A stretch of DNA of 35,979 bases from Symbiodinium natans (GCA_905221605.1 CAJNDS010001082.1:1-35979); one strand, 5' to 3'; positions 1-11,770 are shown, counted from the first letter of the stretch. Notes: generated by a model from the letters alone, not told the origin. Translations and numbers: made by a program.

Positions 1-60
1 GGGTTTAGGGTTTAGGGTTTAGGGTTTAGGGTTTAGGGTTTAGGGTTTAGGGTTTAGGGT
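1..60 (+). repeat. Interstitial telomere array (TTTAGGG)n
   Basis: About eight perfect TTTAGGG units open the window. The G-rich strand runs rightward into the sequence, so this is not a normal left chromosome end, which would read CCCTAAA on this strand. Degenerate TTTAGGG-like sequence continues at about 128-190. Confidence 0.95.
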
Positions 61-660
61 CCCATATGCCATAATGCTAACTATACTGGGGCATTTAATA
101 TTAGGGGGTAGGGGGGGAAGGTGGCCGGGTTTCGGGTTTAGGGCTTTAGGGTTTAGGGTTTAGAGATTTAGGGTTTCGGGCTTTAGGGTGTAGGGACTGA
201 GGACTTTAGGCGTTAAATTGGGTTTAGGGAAGGTGTCATTGATCATTCGGGCTTTGGGGGGGCTTCATCGCTCATGCTCGAACAAGCATGAACAAGCCAG
301 GCGAGGTACAAGCCAGTCGCAATTAATGACGCATGAAATTCAAAAAGAAAATGAGGGCTTTTATCCGTGGGCTATATATGATTATATTATTACTGTGTGC
401 CCGCGCGTACACCACATAATATTAATCTTTCGAGCGCTTGTTTCTCACTTTATTTGCGCACGTTATTATTTAGTTCTTTATGATCACCCCGGGCTAATAT
501 TAACATTCTCTTTACGGCCTGAATTATTATTCACACAACATGAACGAAGTGAATTAGGCTCCAGTGGGAATTACAGGCTTCGGTAGCGACGCAGGCTCGC
601 AGATCTCCTGCTCAAAGGACCGTCAATGTTCTTTTCAAAGGGTTTAGGGCTTTATGTACT
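61..660. other. Unassigned segment with AT-rich island
   Basis: After degenerate telomere-like sequence this holds an AT-rich island (about 310-560) unlike the GC-rich surroundings. An open frame on the plus strand (218-586, 122 codons from a TTG) crosses it, with hydrophobic stretches around residues 45-95. Its start lies in telomere-like repeat and I recognise no domain, so I do not call it a gene. The shift in composition could mark a transferred or organellar fragment, but nothing specific supports that. Confidence 0.4.
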
Positions 661-680
661 TGATAAGGTTTAGGGCCCCT

Positions 681-972
681 ACCCTAAACCCCTAAACCAT
701 AGACCCTAAACCTAAACCCTAAACCTAACCATAGACCCTAAACCTAAATCTAAACCCTAAACCCTAAACTCTCCCTCGGCTGCGCCTGCAGCGTCTCCCA
801 TGCCGGAGTCTCCTGGGCCAAGTGGAGAACCCCGGTGAGGCCCAACAACCCTCAACACCCAAAACACAATCTAGGGTTTAGGGTTTAGGGTTTAGGGATT
901 AGGGCTTAGGGCTTAGGGCTTAGGGTTTAGGGCTTAGGGTTTAGGGTTTAGGGTTTAGGGTTTAGGGTTTAG
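681..972. repeat. Telomere-capped module A: CCCTAAA / 100-bp core / TTTAGGG
   Basis: Degenerate CCCTAAA-type repeats at 681-770 are followed by a non-repeat core (771-871) and TTTAGGG repeats at about 872-972. The order C-strand, core, G-strand is that of a linear fragment with a telomere at each end. It is the first of six such modules in the window. Confidence 0.8.
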
Positions 973-3395
973 TTTGAGTCGGGTCGTGCCTGCCTGTGTT
1001 GGAGCCAATGTTTGTTTTTTTCTCGGATGTCTTCAGGATGATGGGGGTGTGGGAGGACACCGCCTAAACCCTAAACCCCTCGACCCGAAACCGTGAACCC
1101 ACCAAGGAACCTTCACGGGGCAACCCTAGGTCGGCGACTGGAGAAAAAGCATCCCAGAGTTCAGATCCTCTTAAGATCCTCTTAAGATCCTCTTAAGATC
1201 CTCTTAAGCACCAAACAAGACAAATGGAACCTTTCAGGGCTGTTTTTTTTTTACTTCTCGGGTACAGATGGGTATTTCCAAAAATCGGTGTACCCCTTTT
1301 TGTGCCCCAAGTAGAATCGCATCTCCTTAACGGGATCCTCCAGAAAGGGTACCCCAATTTTTGGACACCCCCATGTTAGCCTTTCTTAAGGGAATGCAGG
1401 CTACGGAAAGTCTCACTACTGTGACATGCAGACTTGGAGCGAAGTCTGAAGTCACGTAGTGTGCAATCTAGGGTTTGTACCTTGGACTGGATTTTGGGGA
1501 ACCTTTCGAAATATCCTTGAGGTAGTATAGCGGCCATATAGTTAGGAGTATATTCAGGGGAACCTTTAGGGGTACAACCTTAGGGATACGAGTCTTAAGC
1601 CTTTGAGGCAAGGCCAGGGTCAGGGTTGAGATTCGGGCGCGGGTTTAGGGTTTAGGGTTGAAGGTGCAGGGCCTGTCTCTCCACTGCATGTGTTGCGCAG
1701 TCTGGTTAGGGCGGTTAGGGGTTGGAGAAGGCTTGGAGTTGGGGGCTCAGTTTGGACTTCCGCACCTTGCTTTGCGGATGAAGTAGGAGTACGAGCACCA
1801 GAACCGCCACGAGCTCACGTGATGTTAACTCCGCTCAAAGAGAACTAGGCATGTAGCTTGTTTACCCGTAAAGCAGGGAGGGATTGGGGGACTATAAAAC
1901 CTAGAGTTCTGGCAGTATCTAGGCAAAGCATGTTTGAAGATGACTGGGTCGCCACCAGCTCAGTTTCGGCTTTCTCTCTGGCCCTGTGCCAATCCGGTCG
2001 GACCAGAAGCGGTTGACGCTGCTGTTTCAGATTCTCTGTGCAGATCCACAGACATTCGCTATTAGCGGTGCGTAGACGAAGGACATGCTGGTTCGGAGCA
2101 GCCTGTGTATGGGCCAGGGGCTTTGTGACTTGACCCAGCTGCCCAACCGACATGTGCATGCACGGAGACAGGTGCAAGCCCATCTGCTCGCACGGTGCAG
2201 GCACCAAACTCTCACAGCAGCATGGAAGTCAAGACAACGTTTGACCTTCAATGCTGCAAGATTGACTTGAAAGTTACCGCAGCGCCATAGCAAGCACGGT
2301 CGACTGGCTGCCCGCTGCTGTCTTCCTGGGAACCGCTTTCGAAGAATGCTGTGCTAATGCATTCAGCCAGTGACCAATGCCTGAGACAGCACGCGCAAGA
2401 AAGGGTCCCGAATTCTCAACCAAAAAAACGGCCATGTGCTCACAAGAGTCTGCTGCATCCTCTGTTGTTGGATGGGGCATACGTCATGTCTGGCCGGTGG
2501 AAAGCAAGACGCGGCTGATTCCGCAATATCGCTCCCGCCATAGCTCTCACGTCCCAAGTCCCAAGCTTGCGACCACCGACAGGCTCTTGCAACTCTCTTT
2601 CAAGGCTCTCCAACTCCCCTGAGCCCTGGAATAAACCGAATGAAGTCCCAGATCCGAGATAAGTACGCAAGTAAATCTGATGGCTGGAAGCAAGGCCTCA
2701 ACCTGCAACTGAAGTCGGAAGCCCCGACGTGTTCAGTGGGCTTCAATCTGGGACGGCTTGGCCAGCCTTGCCGCAAGAGGCAAAGTGACTGTGAAGTCAT
2801 CCCTAAATCCCTAAACCACTTGGTCTTAGTGAGTTCTGGTGGAGCACGGCTATCGTACGAGGTCTGAGAACTTGTGCCCAAAGCTGGAACGCAGGAAGCT
2901 CGTCCCAAATATGGCAGTTCAAAGAAGCAGAAATCAGCTCACGACTTTTCATTCGTGTGCACGGTGGAGCGCACAGCCGCAACCCTACCCCCTTGCCTAA
3001 CCCTGAGTTCTGAGTTCAGAGCGCAGATAAGTCAAATTTCGAGTACGAAGCTTCATATTAAACCCCAAAACAGCCTTGTTGGCTGGAGGCAACTCAAAGA
3101 GGAAACCTCAAACCCTTGACCCTCATCCCCACCCCCATGATAATTCAGCACCAAAATCTGATATGCCAAACGCCCTTTTACCCTGGTTCCCAAGAAAACC
3201 TCTTTTCTAATGTTCCTTAATCCTTATATAGATCCCAACAAAGTATCCAAGACACCAGGTTGCCAGCTGAACATTTGACGAAAACCCAAAACGTCCTGCC
3301 TTTAACCCCGGCTCCCATCATAAACCCTAAGCCCTAAACCCCTACAGCCGAAAACCATCAACCCTAAGACCTAGGCCACAATTGTCGGTAAGAAA
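973..3395. other. Unassigned region without a recognisable gene
   Basis: A short tandem repeat of TTAAGATCCTC-like units (about 4 copies) lies at 1168-1208 and small telomere-like patches at about 1064, 1645 and 3325. Between 1845 and 3120 there are many overlapping open frames of 60-120 codons on both strands; none shows a recognisable domain, signal peptide or internal consistency, and they overlap one another in conflicting frames. I see no supportable gene. Confidence 0.5.
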
Positions 3396-3518
3396 ATGTC
3401 TACCGACCGGTCCTCAGGCCTTACTTTACGTCCCTCAGGGGCTAAAAACGGGTCGGTCAACTTGCTGATGCGACTCACCGGAGCTGGCTGGAACCTCCAC
3501 AGCGGGGGTCCAGGAGAC

Positions 3519-3690
3519 TACTTGGAGGTTCATATAGGTTCATGGTTAGTAGTTAATAATAAACAAGGGGGGGGGGTTAGGGTTTAGGGTTTAGGGTTAT
3601 AAGTACCCTCAAGAAGGCTCTAACCAGTTCTACTTCTAGTTACCCTACTTAGAGCCCCACTTTTTACTACCGGGATTTGGAGTTTTCCTC
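3519..3690 (+). mobile_element. Relic of MITE-like foldback family (TACTTGGAGGTTCAT end)
   Basis: The left terminus TACTTGGAGGTTCAT (3519-3533) matches the ends of the intact copy at 13173-13297. The stretch from about 3597 resembles that copy's interior (ATAAGTACCCT, AACCAGTT, TAGTTACCCTACTT, CCCCACTT). A short TTTAGGG patch (3574-3599) separates the terminus from the interior, and the right terminus is not seen, so the copy is broken. Confidence 0.55.
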
Positions 3691-4379
3691 GGTTTTGTGG
3701 CCACCTGTTTGACCAACTCACCCACAGGAGGAGGCCCCTTATGTAAACCCTGCCCTAGTTCAAACATAAACCCACAGTTCATCAAAAGACCTGCACTCCC
3801 CAAAATGTTCCTAGACTATCTGGTCTCCCGGAAACTTGCGAACCCTGACCGAGAACCCAAAATTTAGATTTGCTTTTAGGGTTTAGGGTTTGGGGTTTAG
3901 AGTTTTGGGGGTTTGGGATTTATGAAACATTTATGTATCCATATCTCTGTTTTAATATATATATATATATATATTTATTTATTTATTGGTTTATTTATTT
4001 ATATTTATTTATTTATGATTATTTTAATTTTATTTTTTTTGGGGGGGGGGCCTGGTATAACGGCCCTCTGCCCTATACTACACGACGATGAAACTCGAAA
4101 TCCTGAAGCATTCTTGATTCTAAACCTTATTTGAACTCCCAAAACAGCCCTACCAACCCTACAAACAGATGCCGGAGCCTTCAAACATAGAGTCCGAGAG
4201 CCGCGAGCGCGCTGAAGCCACACAGGCAGAACTCGGCGGGACCACTCGAAGTGAAAGGGGTAGAATTTGCTTGAAAATGTATAAAGAAACACACATATAA
4301 ATCTAAAAACATGCGTGTATACATATATATATATATATATGCTCACACCCCCCCCCATGACCCACCGTGAGGCCGTGTC
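3691..4379. other. Low-complexity TA-rich stretch, no gene
   Basis: Holds TTTAGGG-like bases (about 3878-3903), (TA)n and TTTA-rich low complexity at 3951-4036, a run of about ten G near 4041, and a second (TA)n at about 4319-4342 followed by poly-C. The open frames here (for example the one at 4005-4358 on the minus strand) are made partly of these repeats and are not supported as genes. Confidence 0.6.
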
Positions 4380-5820
4380 GGAGTAAGAAATCCATACTTA
4401 GTCATAGCTATGAATTTAATAAGAACCCTCTTAATTGAACGAAAACCTTATGAAATTCATACGAACCCTATTAAGATTAATAAGACTCTTTATTGAATCA
4501 ATAGGAATAATGACTTGGAATCATATTTGAGTCAGAGGAACTCCCTATCAAACGTCATGGGAATGCTATTAAAATGTAGAAAAATGATAGGGCCCCCCCA
4601 TGAAGAATAGTAGGGAGCCTGTGAAAATGAAAAGGGACCCTTTTTGAATTCACGGGAATGTGGGAAGTCCATTAAATCTAAATAGGAATCCTATTAATAT
4701 TTCTCTTAATATTGTTATGATGAATTAGAATCCTATTCAATTTATGAGGAACCCCACTAAAATTCATAAGAACCCTTTTACAAATTAAGAGGAATCTTTT
4801 CAATGAAGAGGGTCCTACCATCAATTAGAATTTACAAGCAACACCACTAAAAATCATAAGAACCCTATTGGAATCCTTTGAAAATGAAGAGAAATCCTAC
4901 TAATTTAATAGGAACCAATAGGAATCCTATAAAAATAAATGTGGTTCGGATTTCTAGGCTTCCTGTTAGAATTCATGTGATTCCTATTAGAATTAATGAG
5001 ACAGGAATGCTATTCAAATCTCCAGAAAAAACCATTCCAATCACTTTGCAATCACAAACATGAATAGGAACCAATAGGAATCCTAAAAAGAAGTATGAGC
5101 CCTTTTCATTTTCAGATGGACCCCTATTGAAACTAAAAGAAGCCACTTTAAAATGATTGAGAACCTTGTTGAAATTCATAAGAACCCTGTTTACAAAAAA
5201 CGTATCAGGAATCCTTCTGCATTGAATAAGAAGGCCTATGAAAATTCATAAGAATATTCTGAAATGGTAGAGGAGTCCCATTAAGATGGTCAGGAACCCT
5301 TTGACGTTAATCGGAGTTTATTAGGAACCCCAGTAAAATTTTTAAGAACCCTATTACCAATTGATGGGAATCCTTTTAAAATGAAGAGGAATCCTACTAA
5401 AAATAATAGGAACCAATAGGAATCCTACAAAATTCAATGTGGTTCCTTTTCAAAATTTCTTGGCTTCCTGTTAGACTTAATGTGATTCCTATTAGAATTA
5501 ATAGGGCGAGGAATGCTATTCAATTTTCTAAGAATACCATTAAAATCACTTGGAGACTCACTAAAATGAATAGGCACCAGTATGAATCTTAAAAAGATTT
5601 TTAATTTCAGAGGAACCCTGTTGGAATTAAAAGAGCCACTTGAAAATGATTAAGAACCTTGTTGAAATGCATAAGAACCCTATTGAAAAGTATTAGGAAT
5701 CCTCTGATGTTGAATAAGAACCCTCTGAAAGTTCATAAGAATATAAGTAAAATGAAAAGAAGTCCTATAAAGATGGTTAGGAACCCTTTTACATTAATAG
5801 GAATAGGAATGCTATTGCTG
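4380..5820. repeat. AT-rich degenerate repeat block with about 490-bp internal duplication
   Basis: The block is AT-rich and built of diverged variants of phrases such as AATAGGAACC, GGAATCCTA, AATTCATAAGAACCC and TTAGAATTAAT. Two long segments, roughly 4846-5310 and 5328-5815, align along their length. For instance the phrase AATAGGAACCAATAGGAATC occurs near 4909 and 5405 with the same downstream order of phrases, so a segment of about 490 bp was duplicated in tandem and then diverged. No coding potential is apparent. Confidence 0.65.
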
Positions 5821-5924
5821 AGATTAATATAAGACTGACCAAAACCAACGAGCCTCCAAGCATAGCTACATGTAGAGCTGAACGGTTCTGGCCCGAGAGA
5901 GGTACGAGGCAAAACCAAAAAACA

Positions 5925-7140
5925 AAAAAAAACCATCTTTTTTAGAGAATGGGGAGGGGATGTTGAAAAAGATGGTTTTTTTGGTTTTGCCTCGTAAAAA
6001 GATGGTTTTTCATAGAAAAACCAACTTTTCCCACGTAAAAAGATGGTTTTGGACTGCCTCAGGAAAACCATCTTTTTGCGAGGTGAAAGTTGGTTTTTGG
6101 CTCCAAAACCATCTTTTACGAGGCAAAACCAAAAAAAACATCTTTTTTAGAGAATGGGGAGGGGATGTTGAAAAAGATGTTTTTTTTGGTTTTGCCTCGT
6201 AAAAAGATGGTTTTTCATAGAATAACCAACTTTTCCCGCGTAAAAAGATGGTTTTGGTGTGGACTGCCTCAGGAAAACCATCTTTTTGCGAGGTGAAAGT
6301 TGGTTTTTGGCTCCAAAACCATCTTTTACGAGGCAAAACCAAAAAACCAAAAAAACCATCTTTTTTAGAGAATGGGGAGGGGATTTTGAAAAAGACGGTT
6401 TTTTTGGTTTTGCCTCGCAAAAAGATGGTTTTCCATAGCAAAACCAACTTTTCCCACGTAAAAAGATGGTTTTGGACACAAAAACCAACTTTTACCTCGT
6501 AAAAAGATGGTTTTGGAGCCAAAAACCAACTTTTACCTCGCAAAAAGATGGTTTTCCTGAGGCAGACCAGACCAAAACCATCTTTTTACGTGGGAAAAGT
6601 TGGTTTTGCTATGAAAAACCATCTTTTTACGAGGCAAAACCAAAAAAACAGTCTTTTTCAAAATCCCCTCCCCATTCTCTAAAAAAGATGGTTTTTTTGG
6701 TTTTTTGGTTTTGCCTCGTAAAAGATGGTTTTGGAGCCAAAAACCAACTTTTACCACGCAAAAAGATGGTTTTCCTGAGGCAGTCCACACCAAAACCATC
6801 TTTTTACGTGGGAAAAGTTGGTTTTTCTATGAAAAACCATCTTTGTACGAGGCAAAACCAAAAAAACAGTCTTTTTCAAAATCCCCTCCCCATTCTCTAA
6901 AAAAGATTGTTTTTTTGGTTTTTTGGTTTTGCCTCGTAAAAGATGGTTTTGGAGCCAAAAACCAACTTTCACCTCGCAAAAAGATGGTTTTCCTGAGGCA
7001 GTCCACGCCAAAACCATCTTTTTACGTGGGAAAAGTTGGTTTTTCTATGAAAAACCATCTTTTTACGAGGCAAAACCAAAAAAACCATCTTTTTCAACAT
7101 CCCCTCCCCATTCTCTAAAAAAGATGGTTTTTTTGGTTTT
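5925..7140. repeat. 1.2-kb imperfect palindrome of about 217-bp units
   Basis: Three direct units lie left of an axis near 6524 and three inverted units right of it. The marker TTTAGAGAATGGGGAGGGGA occurs at 5941, 6146 and 6364, and its reverse complement at 6664, 6882 and 7100, nearly symmetric about 6524-6530. Each unit is built of repeated AAAAAGATGGTTTT and its complement AAAACCATCTTTTT together with GGTTTTGCCTCGTAAAA, CCAACTTTTCCCACG and similar phrases. Six overlapping open frames on both strands arise from the repeat and are not genes. Confidence 0.85.
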
Positions 7141-8456
7141 TTGGTCTCGCGCGTCTCGGCGTCCAGTCTTGTGGGCCGTGTGGGGTCTGTTTTGTCGAGA
7201 GACAGCCACTGAGAGTAGCAAAAAATGGCATAGGGCACGATCGGGTTTTTAACGGTATTTACGAGGGAAACAGATCTGGGTGGGTCATGGGGGGGGGTGT
7301 GTCCATATATATATATACACATATGTACATGTGGTAGAATTCGGTTTTAGAAGTTGGCTTTGTGCACCTGACGCCTGGTTTCAGGCTGGAGTTCTCGGCC
7401 AGGGTGCTCAGCGAGTCAGGAAGACGACTCGAAAACGGAGTGGGCCACGTCCGAAAACAGCACAGCACGAGTCAGAAAAAACGGCAGAAGTCCGAAGAGC
7501 AAGAGGCAAACAGGAAGTCGAGGTGACTCGCAGATACTTTCCTGACTTGACCGTCTCTCGGCGTTAACGTTTAAGGCTTGGGCCGCTTGTACCCCTAGCT
7601 GCCCGGGAAAAGACCTTTGGCTAATGCAGGTTCGCGACCAAACCATCAACTAAACATGCAGCACAAAAAATGCACACGCTGGAAAAGTACTGCACGCAAC
7701 TACAAACCCTAGCCCCATGTCAGCTACAAACTGCGCCACTCTAATCTACATAACCCCATACGGCAAGTATTGACTACAGGCCCTCAAAGCGAAACAGATA
7801 ATAAGGGATTTCCCAACATGGGGGTACGCCTTTTATACCCCTCCCCTTAAAGGGACCCCAAAAAAGGTACCCCTACTTTTGGAAACTCCCATTTAAGCAG
7901 ATCAAGCGTCGAACATCTGCCAGACGCGCCAGGCACCCGGGAGCCAGGGTGTCCGCACACCCGGGGCAGTCTCCGTGAGCCCTGCCGCGCAACTTTCTTC
8001 GTATTGCGGGCGGCGAACTAAAAACCCCACACTAGGGCTGATAGGGCTTCGACTCGCGTACTCGGTTTCGATTTAGGGTTTAGCGCTTCGGGTTCGCGAT
8101 TTAGGGGTCATAGGGGTTCAGGTCTAGGATGTCCTTGCCACCTGCCAAGCTGACTGCGTCGCACTGCGGGGGCCCTAGCCCCTCACACACAGCAGGGTTC
8201 AGGGATGCTTGCCACCCGCCTGGCTGACTGAGAGTCGCAAAGCAGGGGACATCACGCGTTGCTGCTTGTTGGGGAGAAGCGTCGATTGGTTTACGGATTG
8301 GGGTTCAGGGTTCAAGGTGTGGGTCGGGTTTTAGGGTTTTTGGGAGGTGCAGGTACCCCAAAGAGCAAGTGACCCAACCTTGGAATCTTGGGGCAGTTAC
8401 ACGATCCCTTCATATGGGGCCCTTTATTGGGGAAACCGTTTTTTCTTCCCTGATAC
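7141..8456. other. Unassigned region, no supported gene
   Basis: A short (TA)n lies near 7303-7318 and scattered telomere-like bases near 8070-8110 and 8320-8340. Phrases such as AGGTACCCC and CTTTTATACCCC recur at intervals in this and other regions (about 1345, 7825-7885, 9580, 12990), hinting at a dispersed short repeat. Open frames at 7280-7567 and 7416-7649 lack recognisable features. Confidence 0.45.
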
Positions 8457-8727
8457 CCCAAACCCTAAACCCTAAACCCTAAACCCTAAACCCTAAACCC
8501 TAAACCCTAAACCCTAAACCCTAAACCCTTAGAAGGCGACTCCGGGTGCCTATGTACAGGAATGTCCCGGCTGCGATGGCTTTCAACACAGACCTGGGAG
8601 GTTTGCTCGAAGCTAGGGTTCCCTCTGCACAGAGGGCTTAGGGTTTAAGTTTAGGGTTTAGGGTTTAGGGTTTAGGGTTTAGGGTTTAGGGTTTAGGGTT
8701 TAGGGTTTAGGGTTTAGGGTTTAGGGT
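8457..8727. repeat. Telomere-capped module B
   Basis: Perfect (CCCTAAA)n at 8457-8529, a non-repeat core of about 106 bp, then (TTTAGGG)n at about 8637-8727. Both arrays carry about ten units. The arrangement repeats that of the modules near 681, 12535, 14079, 15116 and 30534. Confidence 0.9.
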
Positions 8728-9700
8728 CTGACACAACAAGGCTTCTTCAGGGCTCTCTAGACTCGAGTCCCTTAGTGGGTACCCCGGAAGGCTTGGAGGG
8801 GTTGAGGGCTCGGACTGTGGAGGTCCGCCCCTCACAAGCTCCAAAAACAACCTACCTGGGCCTATCCTAAACCCTATGACCCTAAACCCTATGACCCTAA
8901 ACCCTATAACCCTAAACCCTATAGCCCAGAACCCTAAACCCTATAACCCTAAACCCATGTTCAGGGCCTTTTGCTGGGACGGGGGTAGAACCTCCTAATG
9001 TGCAGGGCTTCGGCTTCGGGGTTGCATAGGCCCGGGCCCCAAATCCTGAGTTTCGGTGTTTACGGGCTATGAGGGTTTAGGGGTTAGGGTGTTAGGGTTT
9101 AGGGTCTCGGTTTTGTTGGGGTTTAGGGTTCGTCTAAACAAGAGGAAACACATGAGCCCCAAGAATCGAAGAAGAGACTTCTCAGAAAGGGAGCCCCAGA
9201 AACCTGTCTACCGTAGGACCAGGGTTCTCGCATTTCTGCTTCAACAAAACAGGAGCAGTGTTGAAGAGTAGTCTTGAGACAGCTAGCCCCAAGCCCCCCG
9301 CAGTAAGATAGGAGCAAGGGAACCCCTTCCTCATGAGTTTTGCTTGTGAAGGAACATGAGGGAACCGCGCCCTCCAAAACGAGGGGGAAGAGGGGAGGGG
9401 AGGGAGGGGGACACAGGGTACTGCTGAGGGCACCCGTAAGCCTGGCGGTCGGCAGAGCTGCCATCATGAAACGACATGGGGGTTTTCCGCAAATAGGTGG
9501 TACGTTTCTGGGGGGTCCCTTTTTAGGGGGCCTCCTGCCTCCTGCCTCCTAACATGGAACCTGCTTCTAGTCTGTTTTGGGGTATAAAGGAATACCCCTA
9601 TGCTGGGAAATGCCCACGCCTTTCAAGAGCACTTGGACCCTTCATCAAGTGAAGTCCCCAGGCCACCCGAAAGGCTTTAGGTGCCTGGAAAGAGGAAAAA
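8728..9700. other. Unassigned region with degenerate telomere-like repeats
   Basis: At 8870-8955 a 14-15 bp variant repeat (CCCTAAACCCTATGAC) occurs about five times; TTTAGGG-like bases appear at 9075-9128. From 9130 to 9600 overlapping frames on both strands (for example 9123-9467 minus) show no recognisable domain. No gene is supported. Confidence 0.45.
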
Positions 9701-9726
9701 AGGGTTTAGGGTTTAGGGTTTAGGGT

Positions 9727-9758
<32 letters not shown>

Positions 9759-9930
9759 GGTTTAGGGTTTAGGGTTCACAAGCACTCTTTGACCTCAATG
9801 AGCCCAACTAGCTCCTTACTTACGTTGTATCCCTAAACCTTTTTGCCGGAGGGCTCTCTTACGTGCTTCAAGTATCCCTAAACCCTAAACCCTAAACCCT
9901 AAACCATAAACCCTAAACCCTCAAAAAACT
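9701..9930. repeat. TTTAGGG/TTGAGGG array and facing CCCTAAA array
   Basis: G-strand repeats at 9701-9778 include about five consecutive TTGAGGG variants. After a 95-bp spacer come CCCTAAA repeats (9874-9929). This is the one short-spaced pair in the window with the order G then C, opposite to the capped modules. Confidence 0.85.
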
Positions 9931-10156
9931 GAAACGATACATTCACTTCCGGAGAGGCACCCAGCTATGCTTCCCTCGACGCTCTGGCCGATGAGAATTC
10001 CTATCCTGATGGCTTGGGTTGGCTGCTGCGGGCACTTGGCGTTCTGCTTTTTCGTGATTGTGCGCGCAGGGGCTTGGGATTTGGGGCTTGCGAAAACAAG
10101 GGGCCCCTAAATAAGGACCGCAAATAGGAGGATAACAAGGAGCCATTGCAGTCGGG

Positions 10157-10450
10157 TTCTAAGGGAGGAGCTTCGGCAGTTTCGCGATCGTGCTCTTTGC
10201 GGGTTGTGGTGCATCGTTTACAGATGTGGATTGGATCTCAGCTCCAAACCTCGAAGCCCAACTGGCTTTGCTCCAAAAAACCGTGCCGATGCCCGGCTAT
10301 CTGAAGAACAGCTGCAGGGAAGTTCTTTCGCTTGGCAAACTGAGTGGGCGAAGGGTTCTGGACCCTGATATGCTATCCTGTCTAGAAGCAGCCCGCAAAA
10401 CTTCCATGACTCTAAACACGGCCGTAAGATGCTGCAAACATGTTTTGTAA
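10157..10450 (+). CDS. Possible exon, unrecognised protein
   Basis: An open frame follows an AG at about 10169-10180 and runs to a stop at 10448-10450. The translation is mixed and non-repetitive over its last 70 or so residues (for example DVDWISAPNLEAQLALLQ and LDPDMLSCLEAARKTSM) and leucine-rich, which suggests an exon more than chance sequence. No domain is recognised and there is no convincing start codon. A frame on the opposite strand (10218-10559) is equally long, so the call is weak. Confidence 0.2.
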
Positions 10451-10586
10451 AGTTTGCTTCGCGTGCCATGACTGCAGTCTTTTTTGAATATGGGGTTACA
10501 AGGCTTTTATTAGAACATGTTTTGCCAAGATTGTAAAGTTCGGATGCTCTTGGCTTCAACGTTTGGACATTCCAAAGCTAAAGGCA

Positions 10587-11010
10587 TGCTTGAAGGTTCA
10601 TGGGGGGGGGGGGGGGGGGGTAGGGTACCTCAAGCGTCTACTCTTCAAGTAGCCCTCTGAACTCCGACTGGAGTCGAGTAGGGCCCGAGGAAGGCGAGAG
10701 CACTAAGCACGAAGAAACTAAGTGCTTGGAAGCCCGAACGAAAGCTCCGACATCTGTCACTTGTTGGGTGCCCGAGGGGCGGCGTCCCGGACGAAAACAC
10801 CAGCGTGGCAAGGGTGAAGCTGCCTGGTACTTGAAGGTTCATGGTTTAGGGTTTAGGGCTTAAGGCTACTTGAAGGTTCATGGGTAGCTATAACCAGGGG
10901 TCTAAGTACCCTTGATGGGCTTATACTTCTTGTTACCCTACTTATACCCGTACTTATAGTTACCCTACTTATACTTATAGCTACCCTACTTATACCCCTA
11001 ATCCTTGTGT
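10587..11010 (+). repeat. Cluster of MITE-family left ends with poly-G and TTTAGGG
   Basis: Three copies of the terminus variant CTTGAAGGTTCATGG occur near 10588, 10829 and 10868. The first runs into about 18 consecutive G (10603-10620), the second into TTTAGGG bases. The third continues into an interior like the intact element at 13173 (GCTATAACCAGG, AGTACCCTTGATGGGCTTATA) with repeated GTTACCCTACTTATA phrases to about 11000. No right terminus is visible, so these are broken or nested copies. Confidence 0.55.
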
Positions 11011-11387
11011 GTGGTATAGGACTTTGCACCGGTAGCGCCGACCGTCCAAGCTTTGAAGAGCTACAACCCTTATACCTAAGCTACGCCCTATACATCATGC
11101 CTACTTTCCTAAAACCCTTCTCTACGCTTTAGAATCCAAAAAACTTAAGATAGGGGTCTGAAGAATTAGAATAGGGTTCTGGGGGGGGGGGGGGGGTTGT
11201 TTTTTATATAGTGCAATTACCAGGGACCTTAAGGTGGGAATACTACTAGTAACAATAGGTTTCTGGTGGGGGGGGGGGGGGTAATTATAGTCTAATTATA
11301 CAGGGACCCTATATGATGCCCTGCAGTTTTGATGCTTTGGGGTTTGGGGAGCCAGGTTCGCGGAGGGCCCTGGAGGGCTCAGCGCCC
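11011..11387. repeat. Unassigned stretch with duplicated poly-G segment
   Basis: Two related segments at about 11165-11235 and 11258-11315 each carry GGTTCTG or GGTTTCTGGTG, a run of 13-16 G, an A/T-rich bridge and AATTACCAGGGACC or AATTATACAGGGACCC. This looks like a local duplication of about 90 bp. No gene is seen. Confidence 0.5.
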
Positions 11388-11434
11388 TAAACCCTAAACC
11401 CTAAACCCTAAACCCTAAACCCTAAACCCTAAAC
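11388..11434 (-). repeat. Interstitial (CCCTAAA)n array
   Basis: Six to seven perfect CCCTAAA units stand alone, without a facing TTTAGGG array nearby. Confidence 0.9.
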
Positions 11435-11519
11435 TCGCCGGGCCCGCGCCAGCCGTGAAGAGAGCGCAGCCAGGTGACGCCCAGCATGAAGGCCGCGATT
11501 CCCTCAAGTTGAGGGGGTT

Positions 11520-11770
11520 GAGGGGTTGGGAGGTTCCCCCTTATTGGGGATTTTTCAAATAGAGGGCACTATAATTCCTACAATAGGGATCATAAAAGAG
11601 GGTACTGTAATTACTACAACAGGGATTATAAAAGAGGTACTATAATTCCTACAATTAGGGGTTGGGATGTTCCCCCTACTTGGAGGCTCATTGGCAGTTA
11701 TCAGTGGCCATGAACCTCCAAGTAATAGGGTACTGCAATCCCTACAATAGGGATTTATAAATACAGGGTA
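11520..11770. repeat. Degenerate repeat of about 38 bp containing a mini foldback
   Basis: Phrases GGTACTATAATTCCTACAA and AGGGATTATAAAAGAG recur about four times with changes. Inside lies a 48-bp foldback at 11677-11724 with ends TACTTGGAGGCTCAT and ATGAACCTCCAAGTA, a shortened member of the family at 13173-13297. Confidence 0.6.

Noticed and set aside
1845-3119. Cluster of overlapping ORFs on both strands
   Set aside because: No recognisable domain, conflicting frames, and GC-rich sequence gives such ORFs by chance.
5733-7322. A dozen overlapping ORFs of 80-177 codons on both strands with shared peptides
   Set aside because: They are readings of the 217-bp inverted repeat; peptides repeat in mirrored order and in several frames.
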